Origin: Pontederia crassipes
Lineage: Eukaryota; Streptophyta; Magnoliopsida; Commelinales; Pontederiaceae
Direction: 5' to 3'
Assembly (NCBI GenBank): GCA_030549335.1
Contig: CM060198.1
Span: 47,085,353 to 47,149,352, forward strand
Length of the DNA stretch: 64,000 bases
Position numbers and translations under genes: made by a program. The notes under the pieces were generated by a model that worked only from the letters and a program-made list of their open reading frames with translations, ran no database searches and was not told the origin of the DNA. Position 1 is the first letter of the stretch. Each line of letters starts with the position of its first letter. Of this stretch, positions 24,772-37,507 are shown piece by piece.

Positions 24772-25454
24772 TGATAGTGAAATTGAGGGGTGTAGTGATA
24801 ACTTGCTTATTTTGGGGTCAAATTTTAGATTTTTTAATTTTTGATATAACTCCCTAATTCACTTTCTACTGTAAGTATACATGTCAATTATAGTCTACCC
24901 AAATGTCATATCCACAGTGATTTGAAATCGAAGACTCCCTAAATAATCTAGATTAGCCTTAACTAAAGTTAAAATTCCAAGAATTTGAAAGAAAGTGAAA
25001 ACCGATTTCTTTAAATGGCTAAAATGATAACTATTTTTGAATTTTTGAAAAGTTATCAAAACTGAATGGTAAATGCTAAACTAGAGGCTCAAAGGGTTTA
25101 ACTATCAATGACGAAGGTTCTCCTAAGTGTTGGGGTTCATCTAACTTAATTATGAATGGAATGGAACAAGTTATCAATTAAAATTCAAATATAATCCAAC
25201 TTAAAAAATTTCTATTTTCACTATTCAATTAATCCTGAACTAATTATCATATTCTCATATGATTGATTAGCTAAGTTGAACTAGAAGAGGTCCTGACTGA
25301 AATCAAATTAACATTAGGCTCAAAATCAAATTCCTTACTGATTTTTGACAATTTAATGAAATCAGAAATGATAATAATTAATTGCACTTTGAAAATGAAG
25401 GAAATATTTCAATCAACTAAACAGGGATGAAATCAATCCAATATTGATATAAAT

Positions 25455-26215
25455 TCTTCTTGGTTTATCTCTAAACTACAAGAGAATTTTAAATCAACCT
25501 CTCAGTTGCAAATTCAAATGAAATCCACATTTTTACTAAGGGATTGAATGAAATCAGCACATACATTTCATATGGGAATTCAGCAATGTCATTGCATTCT
25601 TGGTCCATCTCTGAACATCAAGACAACCTTAAAATCACCTCTCAGTGATTACTGAAACCAGGGGTTTAACTATAACAAGACAAATTCCACAATTTTAAGA
25701 TTTCAGCAACTAGAAAATTCAAAAATCAGCACCTAGCAACATTGAAATTCAGCACATATCACTCATTGGAATTCAGATTTGCCATTGCTCTTTGGTTCAT
25801 CTCTGAACAACAAAGTATCCCTAGGATTCTCTTCTCAGTGATTTGATGAGATCAAAGGTTTACAACAGCAAATCAGAATCCAAAGATTCAGGAAATTAGC
25901 AAAGGGAAAATCAGAAATCAGCATTCAAAAGTTTACAATAAATCAGGGATTATAAAGTTGGAAACACCATTGCCTCTTGATTCATTTCTGAACAAGAATG
26001 AAACCATAAGTAACCTCTCAGTTATCAATTAAATCAGGGCTCAACAATGATAGAAACAGCTTTGACAGAATTCAGAAATCTGATTTGGGGAAAAAAATAG
26101 ATTTTAGAATTCAGAATTTAGATTTCTAATTGGATCAGAACCTCGAAACTTGGCATTGATTCTTGATTCATTTCTGAACAAGATTAGATCAAATGACAAC
26201 TTCTCAGTTGTAGCT
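25455..26215. repeat. Degenerate tandem array, five units, spacing about 140-192 bp
   Basis: Each unit contains a core like TTGGTTCATCTCTGAACAA followed 35-40 bases later by CTCTCAGT. Cores start at about 25460, 25600, 25792, 25978 and 26163. Between cores the sequence repeats AATTCAG/AAATCAG words more loosely. No ORF runs through it. Confidence 0.75.
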
Positions 26216-26542
26216 ACAATCAGGACCTTACAATGTCAAGGATCTGATTCATATGGAAAGGAAATCAAAAATACAACCAGAAATCAGATATTAAAGCAGG
26301 AATTCAGATTTGTTCATTATCCATCCACAATTAAACTAGACTACTATCATATCCTAGGAGACATGAGATTTAGCTCCTCATATTTACAAGGCTTGATACA
26401 AAATATAATGAAGAATAGAAGCTATTCATCCTGGAATGAGGGCTGTTGCTAGAAATCAACAATGCTCTAGCTCCAAACCAGCTTCACTTCCAGCTCCAAT
26501 CCTTGCTTCCATCTTGCAATGGCCGGCCTCCCTTTTGATTCC

Positions 26543-27636
26543 TGATCACCTCCTTTTGTACTTATAATTTCAACAATTAAATTCACAATATTACATAAAA
26601 GTCGGACGTATTTTAAATGTTTTTGATTAATTTTTAGTGAAAGAGTTGAACGAGTAAAAGAGGGGACTAACCACTTTTCGAAATTTGAATTTTGAACAGG
26701 GATGAAACATAAAAGAAGGAGGAAAACCAGTCAAGAGGGGGGAACCGGAGGGGAGAAAAGGAAGCAGAGAAGGGAAGAAGAGGAAATGGGGAGAAAGAGA
26801 TGCAAAACTAAAGAGATCTTTTTTATTCCCGCGTAATGAAACTTTGTTGATGCTTACTATTATTCTGATTTCCTGATACTATTATTTTGATTCCTCGCTT
26901 CTTGTTTATGTGACGCATGGCCGTAAAAATTTCTAACTGATTTTAATCGGATCGAGAGATCAGTTGTTTTGGTTTAAGCTAATTTCACTCGAGAGGGGAA
27001 TTTGGTTGCATTAATTGCTGTGTTTTTTGTAAGCTACTGATTTGTATTTATCAAAAGGATCGAGAGATCTATTATCCCGATTGTTAAGAGATGAGAATCC
27101 TTACAATCGTGCGAGGAGCAAATTCTATATTTTTTATCGTTTGATTAAGATTAAGAGCATTAATTACAAAAGATCGAGAGATTAAATTCGTTCTGATTAA
27201 AGACGAGAGTCATACTAATCGGAAGTCTTAATTCAATGGTCGAGACCCCTGCTATCCCTGATCTCTATATATATCGATAGAATAGAAGGGAATCTAGAAC
27301 CTAGTAAATCAGATACGGTTATTGTCATAGCATCAGCTAGTTCATTCCAAAGGAATCTCTTCCTTCAATTGCTTAATTTCTTTCTTGCATTCCTTTATTA
27401 TTCTAAATCCATACTCATTTATCTTTATGCTTTATTCTTTTATAACTTTGTGACAGTTTTTGGATATAAGTGGACCAAATAATTAATCTAAATCAACGGG
27501 GTTACGACACTCAGGGTTTCTACTCGACCTGTACACTTGCAGTTGCATGAACTCTTGAGTAAAATTTAAAACGTGGCTAAAATTTCCTGTTTTATGTGAA
27601 AATCCGCAACTTCATAAGTACGATAAGTTCACGTCA
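26543..27636 (+). repeat. 5' LTR of the Athila element
   Basis: Highly similar to 35980-37075, including a purine-rich block near 26700-26800 and several GATCGAGAGAT words. The boundary is set by the shared start TGATCACCTCC and by the primer-binding site. Confidence 0.95.
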
Positions 27637-27761
27637 AGTTTTTGGTGCTGTTACCAGGGATTTCAGATTAATTATGTACTTTTTGTTTATATCCTTACTT
27701 AGTTTGTTTAAGCGCTATTCACGGCTGACTATATTTTCTCATTTGATTTCAGGATTAGTAT

Positions 27762-29019
27762 ATGCCTAGAAATGTTCGCAGTCAATTACTTGAATTAGAC
27801 CCTGAAATAGATCGAACTTTTAAGAGAAGGGTGCGAGAATACAAGCATAGAACTTCCCTTTTTGAAGGTACAAGCAGCACTCAATCTATAGATTCCGAGG
27901 AGAATTCTGATCCTGAGATCGAAATGATGGTTGAACAAGAAGAGCCAATTCAACCACAACCACCAGTTCCATCATTAGAAGAACTCTATACTCCTACAGC
28001 AGATGGGCTGGAGTCTGCAATCCTGAAGCCTGCCATTCAAGCCAATTATGAGTTAAAATCATCTCTAATCTCTACGATCCAACAAAATCAATTTGGAGGA
28101 ACCCCAGATGAAGACCCAAATCAACATCTTAAAAATTTTCTGGAAATATGTGAGACAACTAAGCTGAATGGGGTATCGCCAGAAGCATTGAGACTGAGGG
28201 TCTTCTCTTTCTCGCTGAGGAGTAAGGCCAAACAATGGCTACAATCATTGGAACCCCGGGAATTAACTACTTGGGAGCAACTAGTAAAAGCATTTCTGTC
28301 GGAATATTTCCCTCCCAGCAAAACTATAAGAATCAGAAATCAAGTCATTGGTTTCGTGCAAAAAGACCAAGAAACATTGTATGAAGCTTGGCAAAGGTTC
28401 AAGACATTGCTAAGGTCGTGCTCTCATCATGGGTTAAGCAAATGGATTTTGGTTCAATCCTTCCACAATGGACTCAATTACACCTAAAAAATGGCGCTTG
28501 ACAATGCTGCAGATGGTGTGTTCATAAAGAAAAATGTAGATGAAGCCTACCAACTTATAAAAGAAATAGCTAGGAATCAACATTTCTTGGCTCATTCAAG
28601 GTCTAATGAGTCCGCAGCATTAACTCAAACGACTTGAAGGTGAGGATTTTACTTCTAAGGTGGAGTAAATAGTTCAAAAAGCAATTAGTCGACTGGGACT
28701 CGATGAAGCTACTCCAACTGTTAATATAATAGCAAGATCTTGTGAAATATGTGGTTCACCTGATCACATTTCCGTGCACTGTGAGCTATTAAAACAGCAA
28801 GGACACCAACAACAAGCTAATGCTATAGGCCCTTATCCATCGAATAATGACCCATACTCTAACACTTTCAACCCAGGATGGAGAAACAATCCAAAGTTTT
28901 CCTACAGAGATAATCCTCAACAAAATCAAGCTCCCATTTGGCAAAACAGATTCAATCAGAGAGCACAACCTCAAAATTCCTCGACAGAACAAGGGTCATC
29001 TTCTACCAACAAGCTATAA
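27762..29019 (+). pseudogene. Athila gag
   Basis: The ATG at 27762 opens 241 codons with the retrotran_gag core (LRVFSFSLRSKAKQWLQSL, LVKAFLSEYFPPSKT), stopping at 28485-28487. Gag-like sequence continues after stops to the zinc knuckle CEICGSPDHISVHC (about 28747-28788) and a glutamine/asparagine-rich linker (28774-29019). At least three stops interrupt what would be one protein. Confidence 0.88.
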
Positions 29020-29022
29020 ATA

Positions 29023-30009
29023 ATGATGGAGAAATATATGTCAAAACAAGACATTTTGACGCAGAAAATGTTTGAGAAAATTGAAAGTCTCTCCATTCAT
29101 AACAAGATGTTGGAAACTCAGATAGCTCAACAAGCTGCGTCATCTTCAAGACAACCAGGGATCTTACCTGGACAGCCAGAGAAGAATCCAAAAGAGCAAG
29201 TTCAAGCTGTGACTTTAAGAAGTGGAAAGACAACTGATAACATAAAAAGAACAAGAGCGGAGGTCTCGACAGAGGCAACAAAGGAAGTTGGTGACCAAAA
29301 TCAGACAGTTCAACCGGAGGATGCAATGAATAGATCAAATAAATCCAAACAACAGCTTGCTGAAGGTCAGCCTAGCTATTCTTCACGGATACCATTTCTT
29401 AAAGCCCTCGAGAAGTCTCGACAGGACCAACAATTCGGCAAGTTCGCAGAGATCCTAAAGAAACTCTATATCAATGTACCTTTTGTGGAAGCTATTCAAG
29501 AGATGCCAGCATATGCCAAATTCTTGAAGGACATCTTATCGAAGAAGAGGAGGATACAAGAAAATGAAACTATCACGCTAACTGCTGAGGCAAGTGCGGT
29601 AATTCAAAATATATTGCCTCCGAAGCTGAAAGATCCAGAAAGCTTCTCCATACCTTGTGAAATTGGAAACCGAAAGATTCGAAGAGCCTTATATGATCTT
29701 GGTGCTTCAGTAAGTGTTATACCTCTATCATTGTGTAAGAAACTTAAAATGGGTGACATTAAGCCCACAAATATGTCCCTCCAATTGGCAGACAGATCTA
29801 TGAAAATCCCGCAGGGAATCCTGAAGGACATACCCATCAAAGTGGGCAATTTCTACATACCAGCCGACTTTGTGGTTCTAGACATGGATGAAGATAATCA
29901 AACTCCCATTTTGTTAGGGAGACCCTTCTTAACCACTGTCGGAGCAGTGATTGATGTTAAACAAGGTCGCCTTACCTTTCAAATAGGTGATGACACGGTT
30001 GAATTTTGA
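29023..30009 (+). pseudogene. Athila gag C-terminus and protease
   Basis: A 328-codon ORF. The N-terminal part is a hydrophilic linker; the C-terminal part is an aspartic protease with LYDLGASVSVIPLSLCKKL (about residues 222-241) and PILLGRPFLTTVGAVIDV (about 295-312). The DLGAS active site (rather than DSGA/DTGA) is usual in Athila. The protease would cut the polyprotein; the ORF stops before RT begins. Confidence 0.88.
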
Positions 30010-30036
30010 CTAAATCACCTTATTAATTGCCCAGAC

Positions 30037-33000
30037 ATGGAAGACCATTGTCTTCAACCTGAGCAACTGGATTTCCTTGTACAGAAAGTAGCATCAGTTA
30101 TTCACATATCAGACTCTCTGGAAGTATCTCTTGAAGCTCAAGAAACATCTTTGTGGACAGAAGAAGAAGCAGGCATTCTTACGAGCGACATGCTCTCAAC
30201 TGAAACACAACACCCCAACGCTCCACTAGAAGACCAACCTGCAGAATTTATGCAACAACCTAGCTCAAAGAAGCCAATAAAGCTAGAATTAAAGAAGCTT
30301 CCTCAAAATTTTAAATATGAATTTCTAGGAGAAGACCCTACTTATCCAGTGATCGTGAGCGCAGATCTAAAGACAACTCAGCTTCAGCAACTATTGGACA
30401 AGCTAAAAGCTTACAAGCATGTCATCGGGTACACATTGGATGATCTTAAGGGATTAATCCTGCTATATGCATGCACCGAATCCATATGAAAAAAGACCAT
30501 AAACCCTCCATAGAGGGACAAAGAAGGCTTAATCCAGCAATGAAGGAGGTGGTGAAAAAAGAAGCGATTAAACTATTGGATGCAGGAATTATCTACCCAA
30601 TATCAGACAGTCAGTGGGTAAGCCCCGTGCAGGTCATGCCAAAATAAGGTGGGATGACCGTAGTAAAGACAGAATCAGACAACCACGCGAACGGTCACTG
30701 GATGGAGGATGTGTATCGACTTTAGGAAACTTAATAAGGCCACAAGGAAGGATCATCTTCCATTACCTTTTATTGACCAGATGTTGGAAATGATGGCAAA
30801 CCATTCTTATTTTTGTTACTTAGATGGATTTTCTGGATTTCATCAAATTCCCATTCACCCAAAAGATCAAGAAAAAACTACCTTTACTTGTCCCTATGGC
30901 ACCTTTGCATACAGAAGGATGCCCTTCGGATTATGTAATGCCCCAGCCAGCTTTCAAAGGTGTATGATGTCAATCTTCTCCGATTACGTTGAAGAAATAA
31001 TGGAGGTATTCATGGATGACTTTTTAGTATATGGCACTTCCTTTGAGGTTTGTTTTCATAATTTAGGAAAGGTGTTACAAAAATGTGCTGAATCTAATCT
31101 GGTGTTGAACTGGGAGAAATGCCACTTTATGGTACAAGAAGGTGTAATCCTGGGGCATATTGTTTCAGGTCGAGGTATTGAAGTTGACAAAGCTAAGACA
31201 TAAGTAATTGAAAAATTACCTCCGCCTACTAATATCAAAGGAATTAGAGACTTTCTAGGACATGCCGGGTTCTATCACCATTTCATCAAGAACTTTTCTC
31301 CAATTGCAATACCTTTGACAAAACTCCTATCTAAGGAGGCAGAGTTTATATTTGATGAACATTGTTTAAAGGCTTTTGAGACTCTAAAAATAGTCCTTAC
31401 AATAGCTCCAATCATCCAACCACCCGACTGGTCCTTGCCATTCGAAATTATGTGTGATGCTAGTGATCAAGCTGTGGGAGCAGTATTGGGACAAAGGAAA
31501 GATAAAAAGCAACATGCAATCTACTACGCCAGCAAAACTTTGGATGACTCATAAATCAATTATGCCACAACTGAAAAGGAGTTTCTAATAGTAGTTTTTG
31601 CAATAGATAAATTCAGATCCTACCTAGTTGGCTCCAATGTGTATACTGATCATCAAGCTGTGCGATACCTGATTGCTAAAAAAGATGCCAAACCTAGACT
31701 GATCAGATGGATCCTTCTGTTACAGAAATTTGATTTAGAAATCAAAGATCGAAGGGGGACAGGAAACTTGGTAGCTGATCATCTCTCCCGACTTCAATTA
31801 TCAAAAGGAGACGTTGACTCTGAAGGCTGCAGTGAAATCAACGACTCTTTTCCAGATGAACAATTGTTTTTAATTCAGAAAACACAACTTCCTTGGTTTG
31901 CTGATTATGCCAATTACTTAGCTTTCGGAGTCTTACAACCGGATCTCTCTTACCAACAAAAGAAGAAATTTTTCTCCGATATTAAATACTACTTTTGGAA
32001 TGAGCCATTTCTGTTTAAAAAATATGTAAATGGGATATTTCGTAGATGTGTACCAGTGGAAGAACAATCTGCTATATTACAGGAATGTCATGCATCTCCT
32101 TATGGTGGTCACGGAGGATATCAGAAAACAGCTACTAAAGTTCTTCAAACAGGTTTTTATTGGCCAACTCTATTCAAGGATGCAATCAATATTGTTAAAC
32201 CTTGCGATGCCTGCCAAAGAACTGGAAATATAGGTCAAAGAAATGAGGCACCTCAGCAACCTATACTCGAAGTAGAAATATTTGATGTGTGGGGAGTAGA
32301 CTACATGGGACCTTTCCCTCCTTCATGTGGGTATAAATTCATACTTCTAGCTGTTGATTATGTCTCAAAATGGATTGAGGCTATTCCCACAATCTCAGCA
32401 GACTCGAAGTTAGTTGTCAAACTTTTTAAAGATATAATATTTCCAAGGTTTGGTATGCCAAGATTAATTATTAGTGATGGGGGATCACACTTTATTGAAC
32501 GGAGTTTTGAAAAATTGCTGTTCAAATATGGGGTCAAGCATAGGATCTCTACTGCCTTTCACCCTCAAACCAATGGACAAGCAGAAGTCTCGAACAGAGA
32601 AATCAAACTAATTCTCGAGAAAATCGTTTCAATAACAAGGAAGGATTGGAGTCTGAAACTTAATGAAGCATTGTGGGCATATCGGACTGTGTACAAGACA
32701 CCAATTGGAACAACACCATTCAAAAGCTAATCTATGGCAAACACTGTCACCTACCAGTTGAATTAGAACATAAGGCTTTTTGGGCAATCAAAATGCTGAA
32801 TTATGATTTCCAAGCAGCTTATGAAAAACGTCTTTTGCAACTCAGTGAGCTAGATGAATTGAGATTAGATGCTTATAACAACTCCCGCATCTATAAGGAA
32901 AGAATGAAGAAATGGCATGATATGCACATATTGAGAAAGAATTTTAAAGAGGGCGACCAGGTTCTGTTATTTAACTCCCGACTACGACTTTTTCCTGGGA

Positions 33001-33176
33001 AGTTAAGAACGCGATGGTCTGGACTGTTCACCATCGAAAAAATTTACCCTCATTGTGCAGTGGATATAAAAAACAGTAATTCAGAAACTTTCAAGGTCAA
33101 CGGGCAAAGACTGAAGCGTTACAATCCCAGCGCAGTAAAGTTCGAAGACGTGCTCTATTTGCAATCAGATTATTAG
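30037..33176 (+). pseudogene. Athila RT, RNase H and integrase remnant
   Basis: RT linker (30037-30489), then after stops the RT core at 30709-31203 with CIDFRKLNKATRKDHLPLPF, YGTFAYRRMPFGLCNAPASF and the FMDD catalytic box. RNase H spans 31315-31790 ([28 protein letters not shown]). Integrase spans about 32040-33176: zinc-binding [14 protein letters not shown] and [11 protein letters not shown], then core [18 protein letters not shown] and [18 protein letters not shown]. One shift near 32700 moves the integrase C-terminus into another frame, and several single stops break the rest. Confidence 0.9.
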
Positions 33177-33320
33177 AAGAAACAAGGTCGAGCCAACGAC
33201 GTTAAAAAAAGGTGCTACAGGGAGGCAACCCAACCAAATAAATGGTCAACAGCCACGTCAGCATCCGCACGGTCAGAATTATCAGAAACAATCACCTGAA
33301 AGTACACTTTTGAGATCTAG

Positions 33321-34713
33321 TTGAGAATTCCAACAGAATCTAACACCATATCCACCCAAATATCCACTTTTTCGAGTCCCACTCAAACTCCCTCTCACGT
33401 CGCTTCATTTTCTACCCAACCGACTAAAATCCCTTTCCCAACACCCATCATCTCTCGGTCAGTTCCTGAAATCCCTAAACGCACTTCATCGCCCTCCGAG
33501 AAACCCCCGGCCATCCTCCACCCCTTCCGATCAACCGGCAACATGAAAAGAACCCGCACATCATTCGGGTCCCAGACTAACAGCTCGTCGGAGTCTATCA
33601 GACGATGGCTCCATTCGGATGGCCTTCTGCAACCTACGACCAACCTATGACCGCCCACAGACGACAACGAAGCTCAGCGTCTTTTGAATACAAGGTTATA
33701 AACTTTTCTTCTACCCGATTCCTAGACTTTTTTGCTCTTGAATCTCTCGGGTTATTTGAAGATGTCAGGACCATACTCCATCGCTCCCGCCTCCTCCCAT
33801 TCTTCATGAAACTTTGGGACCTCTACAAAGAGGTATCAATAGAGTTCCTAGGTACCTTGTATCCCACGATCTTTGACGAAGATGGTGTCCCTGATCATAT
33901 CGAGTTTCGACTGTGTAATTACGAACTCGCAATGGGACTAGACACCCTAGCTCATTTTCTAAATCTTCCCAATGTTGGCCATCGAACTCCCCCACCCTCT
34001 TTTCCCACATTCGAAGTTTGGTATCAACTTACCGGCCGACGAACCGATAACATGTTACATCTCGTTCACCGTGAATTGAAGAACCCTATTCTTCGATATC
34101 TTCATATCCTCCTTACCAACACGATTTTAATCCGTCCCAATGACTATGAGTGTGATCTTGTCTCTACAGATGAACTCTTCATTCTTTGGTGTCTGCTGTC
34201 AAACATCGAGATTAGCCTTGCATCGTTCTTCCTTCAAAGTTTGATCAAGGAGTCGACTCGTGAAATCAATCCCATCCCTTGTAGCAACCTCATTACACCC
34301 CTGGCTGAACACTATGTGTATTTGACAGACACCACCCCTACACAAGCAACACTAATAGATTTAAATTTTCTGATCAAGGAAGGAGTCCTTCTCCTAGTTA
34401 ACGGCCAAAAAGTTTGGCGCCAATGCAATCCATCTGCTCTCATCCAACTCCCTGATCCGCGACACACTTCAATTCTAGAAGGCCGGAACTGGTGGATGAA
34501 CGATTTCATCCACGTCACACGACCTATTCCCACATTACCCCCACTATTTTTGGATTTCAAAGAAACTTCCCAATTCCCCCTGGCCGTAGAACCCCTCCAA
34601 GGTGCATTGTCGCTTCCTCCTCCTCGTCAGTCCCGGATGACACCCCGCCTCTACCACTCACCACAACAAACAAAGTAGACCTCATCCTGGAACAACTGGT
34701 GAAACTCGCATAA
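33321..34713 (+). CDS. Athila third ORF (Athila ORF-1 / env-position protein)
   Basis: A 357-codon ORF (33605-34678) lies between integrase and the 3' LTR, where Athila elements carry an extra gene. It resembles the ATHILA ORF-1 family: FSSTRFLDFFALESLGLFEDVRTILH near the N-terminus, then VSIEFLGTLYP and FRLCNYELAMGLDTL. A proline/serine-rich segment at 33321-33650 in another frame looks like its detached N-terminus, implying a shift near 33600. I see no clear signal peptide or membrane span in the main ORF, so an envelope role is not supported by this sequence. It is better preserved than the rest of the element. Confidence 0.8.
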
Positions 34714-35979
34714 ACAACTACTCATAATTACCAGGACGTACAAGCATTGAAGGACCATCTCCACCGATTGGAGCAGCAAAACCTGATGCACCAGTAGAGA
34801 ATTCAAGGAGTAGAAGAGGTTCAGAATTCCATTCTAACGCCCCTCAGTGACATCCAATAGGTCATTGATCGCATCCTTGAACTCCAACCAACTCTGGGTC
34901 CCTCTTCCTGGCATAATCCACACTGAGGACAGAGTCAATTTTAGGCTTGGGGGAGAGGGCAACATGGTACATTTCTACTCTTTACTATTCTTTACGTAGC
35001 TTCAATTTCTTATAAATTTTACATTCGATGTTTTAATGTCCATAGATCATTTTTCACTAGGTTATCACTGTTTTGACAAAGTTATCATTAGTTCCACCCG
35101 ATTATCACTAGTTATCACTATTAGAGTCCAATTCAAGTCTTGCCTTTATTTTGACTCTAAAATGGGTGGAATACATTATATGACAGTTGGTACACTCCAA
35201 TGCCATTAGTCTTCTTGTTTTAATTGACTCAATCATTCAGATGCATTTGGATTAAATTCAGCTGAAAATTTCTTTTGTGGGTAACACTAGCCGACATTTA
35301 TAGATTGAATTGAAAATATATTATGTCTGGAGGGGAGTCAAGGTTCTTGCGGCCATGTTAAATATGAAAACTTGACTTTTTCGACTAAGGGATCTAGACC
35401 TTGCATTAGTTTGAACTATTGCTCAATTCATGAACAAGATAGAACAATGAGAAAAAGGAAAAGTAAAAAGTTGCATTTTTGCATTGCATGCATGCATAGA
35501 AAAAAAAAGGAAGAGAGCAAAACTTCCAAAGGAATCTCTCTTCAATGCAAAAAGCAAAAAATTTTAGGAGAGCAAAACTTTCAAAGGAATCTCTCCTAAA
35601 GAAAGCATGAATAAAAATCAGGCCTTGACCTGTTTACTTGCATTTCATGAATAAAAGTCAGGTATTAAACATGTTTAACCAATGAAAAATCTGTTCATGA
35701 AGATATTTGTAGTTCAACCTCTTTGTAAAGATAACAACCCCTGAAATTCAACTTGTCTTTGCTAGTACTTCTTTCATGGCTTAAATTTGCTTTAGCCTCT
35801 GTGATTTCCTAGCTAGAAATCCAAGTTTCTGAAAAGATTGAAGTGTTGGCAAAGTGGGACGCTCATTGGACCTAAATTAGTTGATTTCTAGTCCATTTGT
35901 GGGTTGATAATTTAAGTTTTGACCTTAATTTCTGAATGTTTTGCTTGAGGACAAGCAAAAAGCTAAGCTTGGGAGAATT
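34714..35979. other. Athila 3' non-coding region
   Basis: Contains an internal purine tract (TTAGGCTTGGGGGAGAGGG, about 34943) typical of Athila, several GTTATCACT words (35060-35120), and two similar GGAATCTCTC-containing phrases near 35520-35600. No gene is supported. Confidence 0.6.
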
Positions 35980-37075
35980 TGATCACCTCCTTTTGTACTT
36001 ATAATTTTGACAATTAAATTCATAATTTTACATAAAAGTCGGACGTATTTTAAATGTTTTTGATCAATTTTTAGTGAAAGAGTTGAACGAGTAAAAGAGG
36101 GGAATAACCACTTTTCGAAATTTGAATTTTGAACAGGGATGAAACATAAAAGAAGGAGGAAAACCAGTCAAGAGGGGGGAACCGGAGGGGAGAAAAGGAA
36201 GCAGAGAAGGGAAGAAGAGGAAGTGGGGAGAAAGAGATGCAGAACTAAAGAGATTTTTTTTTTATTCCCGCGGAATGAAACTTTGTTGATGCTTACTATT
36301 ATTCTGATTTCCTTATACTATTATTTTGATTCCTCGCTTTTTGTTTACGTGATGCATGGCCGTAAAAATTTCTAACTGATTTTAATCAGATCGAGAGATC
36401 GGTTGTTTTGGTTTAAGCTAATTTCACCCGAGAGGGGAATTTGGTTGCATTAATTGATGTGTCTTTCATAAGCTGCTGATTTGTATTTATCAAAAGGATC
36501 GAGAGATCTATTATCCCGATTGTTAAGAGATGAGAATCCTTACAATCGTGCGAGGAGAAAATTCTGTATTTTTTATTGTTTGATTAAGATTAAGAGCATT
36601 AATTACAAAATATCGAGAGATTAAATTCGTTCTGATTAAAGATGAGAGTCATATTAATCGGAAGTCTTAATTCAATGGCTGAGACCCCTGCTATCCCTGG
36701 TCTTTATATATATCGATAGAATAGAAGGGAATCTAGAACCTAGTAAATCAGATACTGTTATTGTCATAGCATCAGCTAGTTCATTCCGAGGGAATCTCTT
36801 CCTTCAATTGCTTAATTCCTTTCTTGCATTCCTTTCTTATTCTAAATCCATACTCATTTATCTTTATACTTTATTCTTTTATAACTTTGTGACAGTTTTT
36901 GGATATAAGTGGACCAAGTAATTAATCTAAATCAACGGGGTTACGACACTCAAGCTTTCTACTCGACCTGTACACTTGTAGTTGCGTGAACTCTTGAGTA
37001 AAATTTAAAACGTGGCTAGAATTTTCTTTTTTATGTGAAAATCCGCAACTTCACAACTACGATAAGTTCACGTCA
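35980..37075 (+). repeat. 3' LTR of the Athila element
   Basis: Near-identical partner of 26543-27636, preceded by the polypurine tract and ending TTCACGTCA. Confidence 0.95.
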
Positions 37076-37507
37076 AAATGATAGTTTTGCCCTTAAACGA
37101 TAACTTGGCATTGAAAAAAATGATAACTGGTTCAAATGGATTGCTAATTTTGCACAAGTTAAAATATGATCATCCAAATATGATTCATTCATGATGTCAA
37201 TGGATTTAGGGCAGAAAAATCACTGAAAATTAGCTCAATCAAAATAATGATAACTTGTGCACTTGGAGTGATAACTTGCCCTACAAAATAATAACTTAGC
37301 ATAGAATTGTAATATTTATGGATTTTAGCAATTCAGAATCTCTATGCACATGGAATTAGATATAAAATGAGAAAGATCAACTAGTTATCACAATCATTGC
37401 ATTCCAAACATAATTGGCCAAAAGTTAGGCAATTTGAGGGCTCAATATGGGTGTTTCGAATAGAAAATGGGATAAAAACATACTATGATCAGCTAGTGAT
37501 CACTTGA

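Larger units (their letters stand above)
26543..37075 (+). mobile_element. Athila-clade Ty3/Gypsy retrotransposon with a third ORF
   Basis: LTRs at 26543-27636 and 35980-37075 (TGATCACCTCC...TTCACGTCA). A tRNA-Asp-like primer-binding site (TGGTGCTGTTACCAGGG) starts at 27643. A purine tract (CTTGGGAGAATT) precedes the 3' LTR. Gag, protease, RT, RNase H and integrase are followed by an additional ORF between integrase and the 3' LTR, the Athila arrangement. The flanks (ATTCC left, AAATG right) do not match, so no target duplication is visible. Confidence 0.95.
24772..37502. mobile_element. Unidentified element inserted in the Tekay LTR, itself hosting Athila
   Basis: Begins TGATAGTGAAATTG and ends CTAGTGATCA, with a perfect 5-bp target duplication CTTGA (24767-24771 and 37503-37507). 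TG...CA ends and 5-bp duplication fit an LTR-type element, but I see no coding sequence in its own parts (24772-26542 and 37076-37502) and the two parts do not align as an LTR pair. Both contain AGTGATAACTTGC. The left part includes a degenerate array with a period of about 185 bp. It may be a large non-autonomous derivative. Confidence 0.75.

Noticed and set aside
33605-34678. Calling the Athila third ORF an envelope gene
   Set aside because: Only its position suggests this; no signal peptide or membrane span is evident in the ORF.
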